From Calditrichia bacterium (lineage in GTDB: Bacteria; Calditrichota; Calditrichia; Calditrichales; J004): a stretch of DNA of 64,000 nt. Below, in pieces: positions 7,950 through 16,957 of the stretch (position 1 is the first letter of the stretch; the number at the start of each line of letters is the position of its first letter). Under the pieces are notes generated by a model, which was not told the DNA's origin, made no database searches, and saw nothing but the letters and a program-made list of their open reading frames with translations. The position numbers were made by a program, and so were the translations under genes. The stretch covers positions 300,000-363,999 of the forward strand of contig JACKAO010000004.1 in the NCBI GenBank assembly GCA_020635035.1, in the 5' to 3' direction.

Positions 7950-9176
7950 ATGTATGAATCAGAAATAAACGGAATTAATAAAAAAAACCGAACTCCAATG
8001 GCGGTTATTGTTTATTCGTCTTTTCCCAGGGATGTTCGAGTTCGAAGAGAAACCGAAACGTTGCTTGGTGCCAATTATAAAATTGATTTATTTTGTCTTA
8101 GGCGTAAAGGCGAAGGGCAGTTAGCCAGAGAAAAGGGTGAAAATTTAAATATTTACAGGTCGCTTCCTGTTGGCAGTAGGGGGTTCCCGCTTCGTTATGT
8201 ATTAGAATATTTTTATTTTACTCTGGCAACATTTCTCAAAGTTTCCTTTCTGTTCTTTAGAAGCAGATATAAATTGGTACATGTTCATAATATGCCTGAC
8301 TTTCTGGTATTTGCAGCTTTAATCCCAAAACTTTTTGGTGCAAAAATACTGCTTGATCTGCATGATCCGACACCCGAAGTATTTATGGCAAAGTATAATG
8401 TTGATGAAAAAAATATTTTTATAAAGGTATTAATTTTAATTGAAAAAATTAGTCTTGGATTTGCTGACTTTATTGTAACACCAAATCTGGCATTTAAAGA
8501 ATTATTTGTGGCACGAGGCTGCCCTGCTTCTAAAATCGATATTGTAATGAATGTACCTATGGAAAAAATTACAGATAGGTATGAAAATACTATACATAGT
8601 AAAATTCAACCCAGACCAAATCCTTTTGTGATTATGTACCATGGTACAATTGTAAAGCGTCATGGACTTCTCACCGCGTTGGAGGCTATTCATATTTTAA
8701 AAGATAAAATATCTGACCTGAAATTTAATGTTTTCGGAAGAGGAGACTTTTTACCAGCATTCCTAAATGAGATTGAAACCCAAAATTTATCCGGTTTGGT
8801 AGAGTATAAAGGTTCTGTATTCAATGAAAAGATTTTCGACTATATTAATGAATGTAATTTGGGCGTTATTCCTAACCTAAATACAACTTTTACAAATTTA
8901 AATCTTCCGGTTAGAATATTTGAATATTTAGCATTGAAAAAACCAGTAATCGTCCCCAAAACAAAAGGTATTACTGATTATTTTGACCAGAACAGCATTA
9001 ATTATTTTGATGCCGGAGATGCGGAAAGTTTAGCGGAAACGATATTAGATGTTTATGAAAATTCAGAAAAGCAAAATAAGATAATTGAAAAAGGATTTGA
9101 AATATATTCCAAACATAAATGGTCTGAAGAAAAAAATGTATTAATCAGATCCGCAAATCAACTATTAGAAAAATAA
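7950..9176 (+). CDS. Glycosyltransferase family 4 protein
   Basis: A 408-residue GT-B fold enzyme. The N-terminal half begins VIVYSSFPRDVRVRRETETL, typical of GT4 donor/acceptor domains; HVHNMPDFLVFAALIPKLFG and LLDLHDPTPE follow. The C-terminal half starts IMYHGTIVKRHGLLTALEAI and contains GRGDFLPAF and the nucleotide-sugar-binding region LPVRIFEYLALKKPVIVPKTKG with conserved Glu. It should add a sugar to the lipid-linked repeat unit at the inner membrane. The start at 7950 follows a 81-base gap with a structured repeat. Confidence 0.88.
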   Translation: MYESEINGINKKNRTPMAVIVYSSFPRDVRVRRETETLLGANYKIDLFCLRRKGEGQLAREKGENLNIYRSLPVGSRGFPLRYVLEYFYFTLATFLKVSFLFFRSRYKLVHVHNMPDFLVFAALIPKLFGAKILLDLHDPTPEVFMAKYNVDEKNIFIKVLILIEKISLGFADFIVTPNLAFKELFVARGCPASKIDIVMNVPMEKITDRYENTIHSKIQPRPNPFVIMYHGTIVKRHGLLTALEAIHILKDKISDLKFNVFGRGDFLPAFLNEIETQNLSGLVEYKGSVFNEKIFDYINECNLGVIPNLNTTFTNLNLPVRIFEYLALKKPVIVPKTKGITDYFDQNSINYFDAGDAESLAETILDVYENSEKQNKIIEKGFEIYSKHKWSEEKNVLIRSANQLLEK

Positions 9177-9197
9177 CATTCAGACAAGGATTAGTGT

Positions 9198-10136
9198 ATG
9201 AAAAAAGCCAAAATATTAATTGCAAGTAAAATAGATGCTTCAGCTATTACAAAACTGGAAGAAAAGTTTGATGTGATCTGTGCTTTTAATGCGGATAGTG
9301 AAACACTTAAAGAGAAAATAAAAGAATGTTCTATTCTTGTTTTTAGAAGTGGAGTACAAATTACCAGAGAAGTGATGCAAAGCTCGGATAAGCTGCGATT
9401 AATCCTAAGGGCTGGTTCAGGCGTTGATAATATTGATATGAATTATGTTGCAGAAAATCCTTCAATTAAACTTGTTCGGATACCACAACCAGGCGCCAGG
9501 GCAGTAGCCGAGTTAAGTTTTGCCTTAATGTTGGCTCTCAGTCGGTCACTAATCGTTGCCAATCAGTCTGTTCAGGAAGGCAGATGGATAAAAAATCAGT
9601 TAACTGGATATCTTTTAAAAAACAAAGTCTTGGGGATTGTTGGAGCTGGCAATATTGGATGTACGGTTGGTCAGATGGGGCACAGTTGGGGAATGAATGT
9701 AATTGGATGTATTGACGAGGCAACCCATCCTGCGGATGTTAAACCCGCAGATTATGGAGTTGAGCTGATGAGTCTCGAAGAAGTAATGAAACGATCGGAT
9801 TATGTTAGTATTCATGTTCCTAAAACAGAGAAAACAATCTATATGATTAACAAAGAAAATTTATCTCTAATGAAACCTGGTGCTTTTTTGATGACTTTGG
9901 CAAGAGGTAAAGTTGTAAATGAAAAAGATCTTCTTGGAGCATTAACAAAGGAAAATGGCCTGGGTGGGGCCGGTCTGGATGTACACGAAGTTGAAGGCGA
10001 AGGAATGAAATCGCCTTTAGCAGGTTTACCAAATGTAATTTTAACACCACATATTGGTGCTGCTACCTATGATTCAATGTACGAAATTGGTCAAATTGTA
10101 ATTAAGCACGCCAATGAATTTTATAATTCATTATAA
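9198..10136 (+). CDS. D-2-hydroxyacid dehydrogenase (SerA/VlpB-like), possible phosphonopyruvate reductase
   Basis: A 312-residue NAD-dependent 2-hydroxyacid dehydrogenase. The dinucleotide motif is GIVGAGNIGCTVGQ; the catalytic Arg (TLARGKVVNEKDL), Glu (DVHEVEGEG) and His (LTPHIGAAT) are all present. Phosphoglycerate dehydrogenase is the usual annotation, but it lacks any ACT-type C-terminal domain and lies 14 bases before PEP mutase. In the valinophos pathway a phosphonopyruvate reductase (VlpB) pulls the PEP mutase equilibrium forward by making phosphonolactate; this gene is a good candidate for that role. The substrate is an inference from context. Confidence 0.85.
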   Translation: MKKAKILIASKIDASAITKLEEKFDVICAFNADSETLKEKIKECSILVFRSGVQITREVMQSSDKLRLILRAGSGVDNIDMNYVAENPSIKLVRIPQPGARAVAELSFALMLALSRSLIVANQSVQEGRWIKNQLTGYLLKNKVLGIVGAGNIGCTVGQMGHSWGMNVIGCIDEATHPADVKPADYGVELMSLEEVMKRSDYVSIHVPKTEKTIYMINKENLSLMKPGAFLMTLARGKVVNEKDLLGALTKENGLGGAGLDVHEVEGEGMKSPLAGLPNVILTPHIGAATYDSMYEIGQIVIKHANEFYNSL

Positions 10137-10150
10137 AAAAGGGAGAAATT

Positions 10151-11023
10151 ATGTTAAGAAAAACTACACAGTTTAAAAATATGCTGACATCTCCGGATCT
10201 CGAATTTATAATGGAAGCTCATAACGGGCTAAGTGCAAAAATCGTTGAAGAAGCAGGTTTTAAAGGAATCTGGGGAAGTGGTCTTTCCATTTCTGCTGCA
10301 CTCGGTGTACGGGATAATAATGAAGCTAGTTGGACACAGGTTCTGGAAGTTATAGAATTTATGAGTGATGCAACCACCATACCTTTACTATTAGATGCAG
10401 ATACAGGTTATGGAAATTTTAATAATGCACGCAGGCTTGTTAAAAAACTTGAGCAAAGAAATATTGCTGCAATGTGTATTGAAGATAAAATTTTTCCTAA
10501 AACTAATTCTTTTATTAATGGTGAACAGCAACAATTAGCCGAGGTTGATGAGTTTTGCGGAAAAATTAAAGCATCTAAAGACAGCCAATCAGATTCTGAT
10601 TTTTGCGTTGTGGCACGGGTTGAAGCATTAATTGCCGGATGGGGTGTTGGTGAAGCCTTGAAAAGGGCGGAAGCCTATCACAATGCAGGTGCAGATGCTA
10701 TACTCATGCATAGTAAAATAGCCACTGCTGATGAAATACTAGCGTTTATGAAAGAATGGAAAAATACTTGTCCAGTTGTAATTGTACCAACAATGTATTA
10801 CCAGACACCCACTAATGTATTTGCAGAAGCAGGGGTAAGTCTGGTTATTTGGGCTAATCATTTGTTAAGAACAAGTTTGACAGCTATGCAACAAACAGCG
10901 GCAACAATTTTTAAGGAACGGTCTTTAAATTCTGTTGAAGGCAAAATCGCATCTGTAAAAGATATTTTCAGAATACAGAATGCAGATGAATTAAAGCAGG
11001 CTGAAAAAAAATACTTACCTTAA
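10151..11023 (+). CDS. pepM: Phosphoenolpyruvate phosphomutase (C-P bond formation)
   Basis: A 290-residue member of the isocitrate lyase/PEP mutase superfamily that isomerises PEP to phosphonopyruvate. The diagnostic loop EDKIFPKTNSF is present; its K-x-N-S signature separates mutases from phosphonopyruvate hydrolase and methylisocitrate lyase. Also present: LLLDADTGYGN (metal-binding Asp) and VVARVEALIAGWG. The start has a strong ribosome site (AAGGGAG). Equilibrium favours PEP, so a coupled exergonic step is needed; the usual decarboxylase (Ppd), aminotransferase and CMP-transferase are absent from the locus, while a hydroxyacid dehydrogenase lies immediately upstream. Phosphonate-decorated polysaccharide or a small phosphonate are both possible. 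Confidence 0.92.
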   Translation: MLRKTTQFKNMLTSPDLEFIMEAHNGLSAKIVEEAGFKGIWGSGLSISAALGVRDNNEASWTQVLEVIEFMSDATTIPLLLDADTGYGNFNNARRLVKKLEQRNIAAMCIEDKIFPKTNSFINGEQQQLAEVDEFCGKIKASKDSQSDSDFCVVARVEALIAGWGVGEALKRAEAYHNAGADAILMHSKIATADEILAFMKEWKNTCPVVIVPTMYYQTPTNVFAEAGVSLVIWANHLLRTSLTAMQQTAATIFKERSLNSVEGKIASVKDIFRIQNADELKQAEKKYLP

Positions 11024-11033
11024 GATTAAAATA

Positions 11034-12209
11034 ATGATTGATAATACACTACCACATGCGGTCCTTATCAGTATTGATAGTATGCCGGGGCTACAGGCAG
11101 CCCGTATTTTGGCAGCCAAAAAAATTCCGGTAATTGCTATCGCGAAAGATAAAAATCATCACAGTTGCAGAACAAATGTATGCGAAGAAATTGTAATTAC
11201 AGATACTGAATCTGAAAAATTGATTGAAAAACTGCAGGAATTAGGGCCAAAATTTCAAAAAAAAGCAATACTTTTTCCATGTCAGGATACTGATGTTTTA
11301 TTGGTTTCCCGAAATAGATCCAAACTTTCATCCTGGTATGAAATAGCACTGCCTGAAGAAAATATTGTAGAGATGCTTATGGATAAAATGAAATTTTATT
11401 CATTTGCAGAAGCTAACTCTTTTCCGGTGCCCAAAACACTTATTATAAATAATAGTCGGGATCTTGATGGAGTTAAGAGTGAGTTGAATTTTCCGGTTCT
11501 GTTAAAACCTACAATCAGGACGCCTGAATGGATAGCGAATTCATCGATAAAGGCTTTTAAAATTGAAGATTTTGAACACCTTGTTTCTGTCTATGAAAAA
11601 CACAGGAATTGGACTGAATCATTTGTTGTTCAACAATGGCTTGAAGGTGATGATACTACCTTGTATTCTTGTAATTGCTATTTTGATAAGAATTCAAAGC
11701 CACATGCGGCATTTATTGCAAGAAAATTAAGACAGTGGCCACCAAGAACAGGGCAAAGCTGTCTAGGCGAAGAGTGCAGGAATGACGAAGTCCTTAATGT
11801 TTCGCTTGAAGTCTTCAAAAAAGTCAATTTTTTTGGATTGGGTTATCTGGAAATGAAGTTTGATCAAAGAACGCGTAAACATTATATAATTGAGCCAAAT
11901 ATTGGAAGACCCACCGGCAGATCAGCAATTGCAGAAGCCGGTGGCGTAGAGTTGTTATATAGCAAATATTGTGATTTAGCCGGATTGCCAATCCCTGAAT
12001 CAATACAAAAATATGGGCATGCAAAATGGATTCACATATTGCGTGATTTACAGTCTGCCTGGTTTTATTATAAAGAAGGAGAATTGACTTTTTCTCAGTG
12101 GGTTAAATCAATCCGTGGGAAAAAATCATATGCAATCTTTTCATGGAAAGACCCGAAACCATTTTTAAGTGCTGCAAAAGCCGGGTTTTTTGAAATAATT
12201 AAAAGTTAG
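11034..12209 (+). CDS. ATP-grasp carboxylate ligase of the exopolysaccharide locus
   Basis: A 391-residue ATP-grasp protein. An N-terminal pre-ATP-grasp Rossmann-like part (AVLISIDSMPGLQAARILAAKKIPVIAIA) is followed by the ATP-binding core: LMDKMKFYSFAEANSFPVPKT, FPVLLKPTIRTPEW, VVQQWLEGDDTTLYS, and the metal-binding FGLGYLEMKFD ... YIIEPNIGRPTGR with Glu and Asn ligands. Such enzymes join a carboxylate to an amine or other nucleophile through an acyl-phosphate. It starts 10 bases after pepM. A phosphonate or uronic-acid carboxylate as substrate is speculation based on position. Confidence 0.82.
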   Translation: MIDNTLPHAVLISIDSMPGLQAARILAAKKIPVIAIAKDKNHHSCRTNVCEEIVITDTESEKLIEKLQELGPKFQKKAILFPCQDTDVLLVSRNRSKLSSWYEIALPEENIVEMLMDKMKFYSFAEANSFPVPKTLIINNSRDLDGVKSELNFPVLLKPTIRTPEWIANSSIKAFKIEDFEHLVSVYEKHRNWTESFVVQQWLEGDDTTLYSCNCYFDKNSKPHAAFIARKLRQWPPRTGQSCLGEECRNDEVLNVSLEVFKKVNFFGLGYLEMKFDQRTRKHYIIEPNIGRPTGRSAIAEAGGVELLYSKYCDLAGLPIPESIQKYGHAKWIHILRDLQSAWFYYKEGELTFSQWVKSIRGKKSYAIFSWKDPKPFLSAAKAGFFEIIKS

Positions 12210-12214
12210 AATTA

Positions 12215-13258
12215 ATGAAAGATAAACTTAATTACACCATTATTAATCCAATAGAACTTGATGATTGGGATGCAAAAGTTCAGAACTTTAAAAATTTCTC
12301 AATCTTTCATTCTTCGAATTGGATAAAAGTTCTTGTAAAAACGTATGGTTTTTATCCAAAATCGTTTGTGTTTGAAAAAAATAACGTCATTAAGGCAATC
12401 ATTCCAATTCTTGAAGTAAACAGTATTATAACGGGAAAACGCGGAGTTTCTCTTCCATTCTCAGATCATTGTGATATTTTAACAAATGGGGATTTGCAGT
12501 CAGATGAAATTATTGAACATGTTCTCCTTTTTGCAAAAATGAATAAATGGGACTATGTGGAGTTTAGAAGCCTTAATAATAGCTTCAAAGGTAAGGATTC
12601 ACATTTTTATCTAGGGCACATTCTCAAATTATCAGAAGACATTGATGCGCTTTATTCTGAAATGAAAAGTGCAAACAAACGTAATATCAAAAAAGCTATT
12701 AAAGAAAATGTAAAGATAGAGTTTTTAAATTCTTTGGATGCAATGAAGCAATATTACAGGCTACATAGTATGACAAGAAAGCGTCAGGGGGTACCACCCC
12801 AATCCTTTGAATTTTTTAAGAATATTTATGAAGAAATAATTTTAGACAATAAAGGACACATAATTCTTGGCTCCATTCAGGATAAAGTTGTGGCAGGTGC
12901 TGTTTTTATTTTCGCAGGTGAGAATGTTGTTTATAAATTCGGGGCTTCAGATTATAGATTTCAAAACAGCAGAGCTAATAATTTACTTTTTTGGGAAGCC
13001 ATTAAATTTTATTCAGAAAAAGGCTTTAAAACGCTGGATTTTGGAAGGACAGATCATGAACAGGATGGATTACGACAATTTAAACTAAGTTGGGGAACTG
13101 ACGAAAAGAGAATATCATATTTTCGGTATAATCCGGACACGAAATCTGTTATTGATAATTCTCACACGAATGGAAAATTACAAACCAAAATTTTTAATAT
13201 GATGCCGGAAAGCATGCTTAAGCTTATTGGCTCTAAATTATATAAACATATGGCCTGA
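12215..13258 (+). CDS. FemAB/GNAT-fold (Acetyltransf_6) transferase
   Basis: A 347-residue protein of the BioF2-like/FemAB group: FHSSNWIKVLVKTYGFYP at the start, a GVSLPFSDHCDIL segment, a basic NKRNIKKAIKE stretch, then the conserved second GNAT half ending in FWEAIKFYSEKGFKTLDFGRTDHEQDGLRQFKLSWG. FemX-type enzymes form peptide-like bonds from aminoacyl-tRNA; relatives in exopolysaccharide loci are of unproved function. It follows the ATP-grasp gene by 5 bases, so the two may act in sequence to attach an amide-linked substituent. Confidence 0.8.
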   Translation: MKDKLNYTIINPIELDDWDAKVQNFKNFSIFHSSNWIKVLVKTYGFYPKSFVFEKNNVIKAIIPILEVNSIITGKRGVSLPFSDHCDILTNGDLQSDEIIEHVLLFAKMNKWDYVEFRSLNNSFKGKDSHFYLGHILKLSEDIDALYSEMKSANKRNIKKAIKENVKIEFLNSLDAMKQYYRLHSMTRKRQGVPPQSFEFFKNIYEEIILDNKGHIILGSIQDKVVAGAVFIFAGENVVYKFGASDYRFQNSRANNLLFWEAIKFYSEKGFKTLDFGRTDHEQDGLRQFKLSWGTDEKRISYFRYNPDTKSVIDNSHTNGKLQTKIFNMMPESMLKLIGSKLYKHMA

Positions 13259-13275
13259 AAAAATTTAGCTTTGAT

Positions 13276-14379
13276 ATGAATAAAATAGACTATGACATCC
13301 ATGGTATTGTTGGAATCCGTTTAATAAACCCAACACAAACCGATGCTGATTTTATTGACGATAAATTAAACAAATTCAGAAAAAATCTTGAACGGGATCC
13401 TGATATTGTTTTTAGCTTTAAAGAAAACCTGGACCTGGGGCCATTTAATTATCTGGGTCTGGATGCGTTGTTTACAGAAGATAGTTTTTATGCGGTTAGT
13501 AAAAAGGAAAACCTTAAAATTAAAATCCCCTTTGATACTATAGGAGATAAATCAGAATTTATTGTTGAAAGTGGAAGTTACGATATCCCCTGGCTTTTTG
13601 ATATTATAAATTTAACTTTTTTAAAAAAGAAATTTATCCCGATGCATTCTACCGCCTTTATGATGAATAATTCAGGGATTATGGTGATTGGCTGGTCCAA
13701 AGGAGGTAAAACAGAATCGCTGATGGCATTTGCAAACCATAATGCCCATTATGTAGGGGATGAATGGATAATGCTTTCCGGTGATGGCAGTAAAATGTAC
13801 GGTATACCTGTTCCTATATGCTTATGGGAATGGCAATTTGAACACATACCAAAATTGCTTCCTAAAATAGGAATCCAAAGAAAAATACTTTTTAAAGGGA
13901 TCCATTTTCTTAATTATATTCACAAACTTATAAAAAAATCCGCATTAGAAAGATCGTTTATTGCATCGATATTTAATAAGGCACTGCCACCTTTTAATAA
14001 GCAATTGAATATTCGCGTGACTCCTGAAAAAATATTTCAGGAAAGGCAAAAGAGTTCTGCCAATCTTGATAAAATCATATTAAGCTTTAGCCATAATAGT
14101 CATGATTACAAATTGATAGAATCTGATTATAAGGAATTAGCTAAGCATGCTTTCTATTCGAATACTTATGAGCAATCTGAATTTTTAAATATGTACAGGG
14201 CGTATAAATTTGCATTTCCTGAAGGTAAAAATGACTTTCTTGAAAACATTAATGAATTTCAATATTCTCTTATTATGGAAGCTTTTAAAAATAAAGAAAC
14301 ATATAAATTCTTTCATCCCTATCCTTTAAAATTTGAAGATATGTATAGCCATTTAAAGCATTTGGCAGATAATAATTAA
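13276..14379 (+). CDS. HprK-like P-loop kinase-related protein
   Basis: A 367-residue protein with a P-loop GWSKGGKTES (about 139-148) preceded by a short PMHSTAFMMNNSG strand and followed by YVGDEWIML, the arrangement of HPr kinase/phosphorylase and PEP carboxykinase-like folds. The N-terminal ~120 residues and C-terminal ~170 residues have no motif I recognise. HprK-like proteins occur in lasso-peptide and exopolysaccharide loci, where the substrate is usually a small molecule or unknown. It may phosphorylate an intermediate of the phosphonate/amide cassette. Confidence 0.65.
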   Translation: MNKIDYDIHGIVGIRLINPTQTDADFIDDKLNKFRKNLERDPDIVFSFKENLDLGPFNYLGLDALFTEDSFYAVSKKENLKIKIPFDTIGDKSEFIVESGSYDIPWLFDIINLTFLKKKFIPMHSTAFMMNNSGIMVIGWSKGGKTESLMAFANHNAHYVGDEWIMLSGDGSKMYGIPVPICLWEWQFEHIPKLLPKIGIQRKILFKGIHFLNYIHKLIKKSALERSFIASIFNKALPPFNKQLNIRVTPEKIFQERQKSSANLDKIILSFSHNSHDYKLIESDYKELAKHAFYSNTYEQSEFLNMYRAYKFAFPEGKNDFLENINEFQYSLIMEAFKNKETYKFFHPYPLKFEDMYSHLKHLADNN

Positions 14380-14402
14380 GAGTTGTAATTAAGGAGAGCT
14401 TA

Positions 14403-15086
14403 ATGGCCACGGTTGCTTTAATTGGTGCTGATGGAGCAGGAAAAACAACAGTTGCAAATACACTGGTTGCACAAAATCCTGATAAAATTAAATATATTTA
14501 CATGGGTGGAAATTTGGAGTCAAGCAATATAAAACTTCCTACAACCCACCTTATTGTGTTTATTCGCAGATTATTAAAGAAAAATTCTGATAAAGGTGTT
14601 TTTAATAAGTTAAATGAACAGCTAAAATCACCAGATGAATGGTGGACCGGTGATAAAAGAGGTAGTTTTTTTGCGATTTTCAGGCTAATTAACCGAATTA
14701 CTGAAGATTTCTACAGGATATTTGTTTCCTGGATATTTCAATTCAGGGGGTTTACAGTTCTGTATGATCGCCATGTGATGTTCGAAAAGATCAGAGATAA
14801 GAAGTTTAGAGATAATAAATTAAGATTAACTGACAAAATTCATTTATGGATGATTAATAATATTTATCCTGATCCGGACTATGTAATTTTTCTTGATGCA
14901 CCACCCGAAGTTCTGTTTAAAAGGAAAAAAGAGACAACAGTTGAGTTTATCGAATATACGAGAAATATATATCTAAAAGCGGGTGAAAAATTAGACAATT
15001 TTTTTATAGTCAATGTAGATAAAGACCTGAATTTGATTTGTTCAGAAATAATTAATCTGCTTTTTGTTAAGCCTGTAAAAGCTTGA
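14403..15086 (+). CDS. Thymidylate-kinase-like P-loop nucleoside/sugar kinase
   Basis: A 227-residue protein starting VALIGADGAGKTTVANTL (Walker A, 7-16) with a YDRHVMFEKIRD segment resembling the DR(Y/H) motif of dTMP kinases and a DYVIFLDAPPEVLFKRKKE strand typical of the same family. It is unlikely to be the housekeeping Tmk: the LID region is unusual and it sits in the polysaccharide locus beside the HprK-like gene. The strong ribosome site AAGGAG lies 7 bases before the ATG. The substrate is unknown. Confidence 0.68.
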   Translation: MATVALIGADGAGKTTVANTLVAQNPDKIKYIYMGGNLESSNIKLPTTHLIVFIRRLLKKNSDKGVFNKLNEQLKSPDEWWTGDKRGSFFAIFRLINRITEDFYRIFVSWIFQFRGFTVLYDRHVMFEKIRDKKFRDNKLRLTDKIHLWMINNIYPDPDYVIFLDAPPEVLFKRKKETTVEFIEYTRNIYLKAGEKLDNFFIVNVDKDLNLICSEIINLLFVKPVKA

Positions 15087-15123
15087 ATAATGAGTATTAG
15101 AAATTATTGGAAATGATTGTAAA

Positions 15124-15978
15124 ATGAAATATGCACTTTTTACTGCGGCAAAAAATGAAGAAGCTTTTATTAAAAAAACTCTTGAATCAGTGGTATCACA
15201 AACTAAGTTACCAGTCAAATGGATTATTGTTAGTGATGGGTCAACTGATCATACAAATGAAATAGTAGAAAATTATTCAGACAAATATAATTTTATTGAG
15301 CTAATTAGCATCTCAAAACAAGAACAAAGAAATTTTGGTTCAAAGGCAAAGGCATTAGAAACTGCTTATTCTAAATTGAAAATATTTGATTTTGAGTTTA
15401 TTGGCAACCTTGATGCAGATGTTTCGTTTAACCAACATTATTTTGAAAAAATTCTGTTAAAATTTAAAGAAAATCCACAATTAGGCATTGCAGGTGGAGT
15501 AAGATATGACTGGCATGGTGATCAATTTAGAATAGTGAAAAGTGCTCGTAATAGTGTTGGAGGTCCATTTCAATTCTTTAGGAAAAAATGTTATGATGAA
15601 ATTGGTGGATATCTTGCTCTTCAATATGGTGGTATTGATGCGGTTGCGGAAATCATGGCTCGTTATAAAGGATGGGAAGTAGAATCATTCCCAGAAATGC
15701 ACGTTTATCATTATAGAAGAACTGGCTCTGCTACCGGGAGTTTCATCAAAACCAGGTTCAGGTACGGTATAAAGAATTATATGATAGGATATCATCCAGT
15801 TTATGAGCTTATTAGGGCAATAAGGCAAAGTCCTACCAAGCCAATAATTGTTGGCAGTATTTCACAATTGGTGGGATTTTTTTACGCAATGCACAAGAGA
15901 TTAAAACGGCCTGTTAGTAATGAGTTTGTAAAGTTTTTAAGAACAGAAAATTTACAAACATTAAAAAAGTTAATATAA
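15124..15978 (+). CDS. Glycosyltransferase family 2 protein
   Basis: A 284-residue GT-A enzyme: FTAAKNEEAFIKKTLESVVSQTKLPVKWIIVSDGSTD at the N-terminus (GT2 nucleotide-binding), the metal-binding GNLDADVSFN (DxD), a GGPFQFFRKKCYDEIGGY acceptor region and an E-x-x-R-like QYGGIDAVAEIMAR. It should transfer a sugar to the repeat unit. No clear ribosome site precedes the ATG. Confidence 0.88.
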   Translation: MKYALFTAAKNEEAFIKKTLESVVSQTKLPVKWIIVSDGSTDHTNEIVENYSDKYNFIELISISKQEQRNFGSKAKALETAYSKLKIFDFEFIGNLDADVSFNQHYFEKILLKFKENPQLGIAGGVRYDWHGDQFRIVKSARNSVGGPFQFFRKKCYDEIGGYLALQYGGIDAVAEIMARYKGWEVESFPEMHVYHYRRTGSATGSFIKTRFRYGIKNYMIGYHPVYELIRAIRQSPTKPIIVGSISQLVGFFYAMHKRLKRPVSNEFVKFLRTENLQTLKKLI

Positions 15979-16037
15979 TAATGTATAAATAATCTATTCT
16001 ATAAAGGTAATAAATCGGATTCAGGCAAAGTTTTGTT

Positions 16038-16934
16038 ATGGTCTTATGTTCGGTATGTATTAATACTTTTAGGCGCCCGCAACTACTTACTATTCTTTTG
16101 GAAAGCTTAGTTAATCAGCACGTTCCAGAGTATTTGTCTTTTGAGATAATTGTTGTTGACAATGAACCAGAGCCAAAAAACCGCAGTATTGTCGAGAAAT
16201 ATTCAAATGAAAAGATAAAGGTTCATTATTTGCATGAATGTACTAAAAATATAAGTTTAGCCAGAAATATGGCTGTAAAAAACGCTAAAGGAGATTACAT
16301 TTTTTTTATCGATGATGATGAAATTGCGTGTTCTCATTGGATTTTTTATCTATATGATACTTTGGTTAAATATAGAGTTGATGCGGTTTTTGGTAGAATT
16401 ATTCCCTACTTTGATGAGAATGCACCGGAATGGGTTAAAAACGCTTATATTTTTTATAGAGCTCAGAACAAGACAGGTACAAAAACAACCTACGGACGTA
16501 CAGGAAATGCAATAGTAAAAAAAGAATGGTTAAATAAAGTTGAAGGACCATTCGATGAAAACTTCGGTTTAACTGGAGGTGAAGATACCAATCTTTTTTC
16601 TAAATTAAACAAGCTTGGAGCAAAATATGTAGAATGTTTTGAAGGATTTGTGAGAGAATATGTTCCGCCGGAAAGAACAGAAATAAGATGGATGCTCAAT
16701 CGTGCAAAAAGAATGGGGATGATTTTTGTAAGACGAAGCGTTTCAAATTCAAATTATCCTAGTCTAATAATATTAAAAATATTTGGAAAATCAATCATAT
16801 TGTTTTTATTTAGTATAGTTTGTCTAACAATTTTTTATCCTGTAAAAAAGTACAGATTATTTTGGTTATTAAAAATTTCATCTTATTATGGTCACTTTGA
16901 GTCTATCTTTAAGCCTATTTCAATCGGTTACTGA
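16038..16934 (+). CDS. Glycosyltransferase family 2 protein (paralogue A)
   Basis: A 298-residue GT2 enzyme: SVCINTFRRPQLLTILLESL, FEIIVVDNEPEPKNRSI, metal site FFIDDDEIACSHW, GRTGNAIVKKEWL, GPFDENFGLTGGEDTNLF, and a C-terminal hydrophobic helix (SIILFLFSIVCLTIFY) that probably anchors it to the membrane. The next gene is a clear paralogue with the same segments in the same order. The start ATG was taken because the GT2 core begins 3 residues later. Confidence 0.88.
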   Translation: MVLCSVCINTFRRPQLLTILLESLVNQHVPEYLSFEIIVVDNEPEPKNRSIVEKYSNEKIKVHYLHECTKNISLARNMAVKNAKGDYIFFIDDDEIACSHWIFYLYDTLVKYRVDAVFGRIIPYFDENAPEWVKNAYIFYRAQNKTGTKTTYGRTGNAIVKKEWLNKVEGPFDENFGLTGGEDTNLFSKLNKLGAKYVECFEGFVREYVPPERTEIRWMLNRAKRMGMIFVRRSVSNSNYPSLIILKIFGKSIILFLFSIVCLTIFYPVKKYRLFWLLKISSYYGHFESIFKPISIGY

Positions 16935-16957
16935 CATATAACTAATAGCAGAAAAAA

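Noticed and set aside
9198..10136. Annotation as the housekeeping phosphoglycerate dehydrogenase SerA
   Set aside because: Possible by sequence, but there is no ACT domain and the close coupling to PEP mutase makes a pathway-specific role more likely; kept as an alternative.
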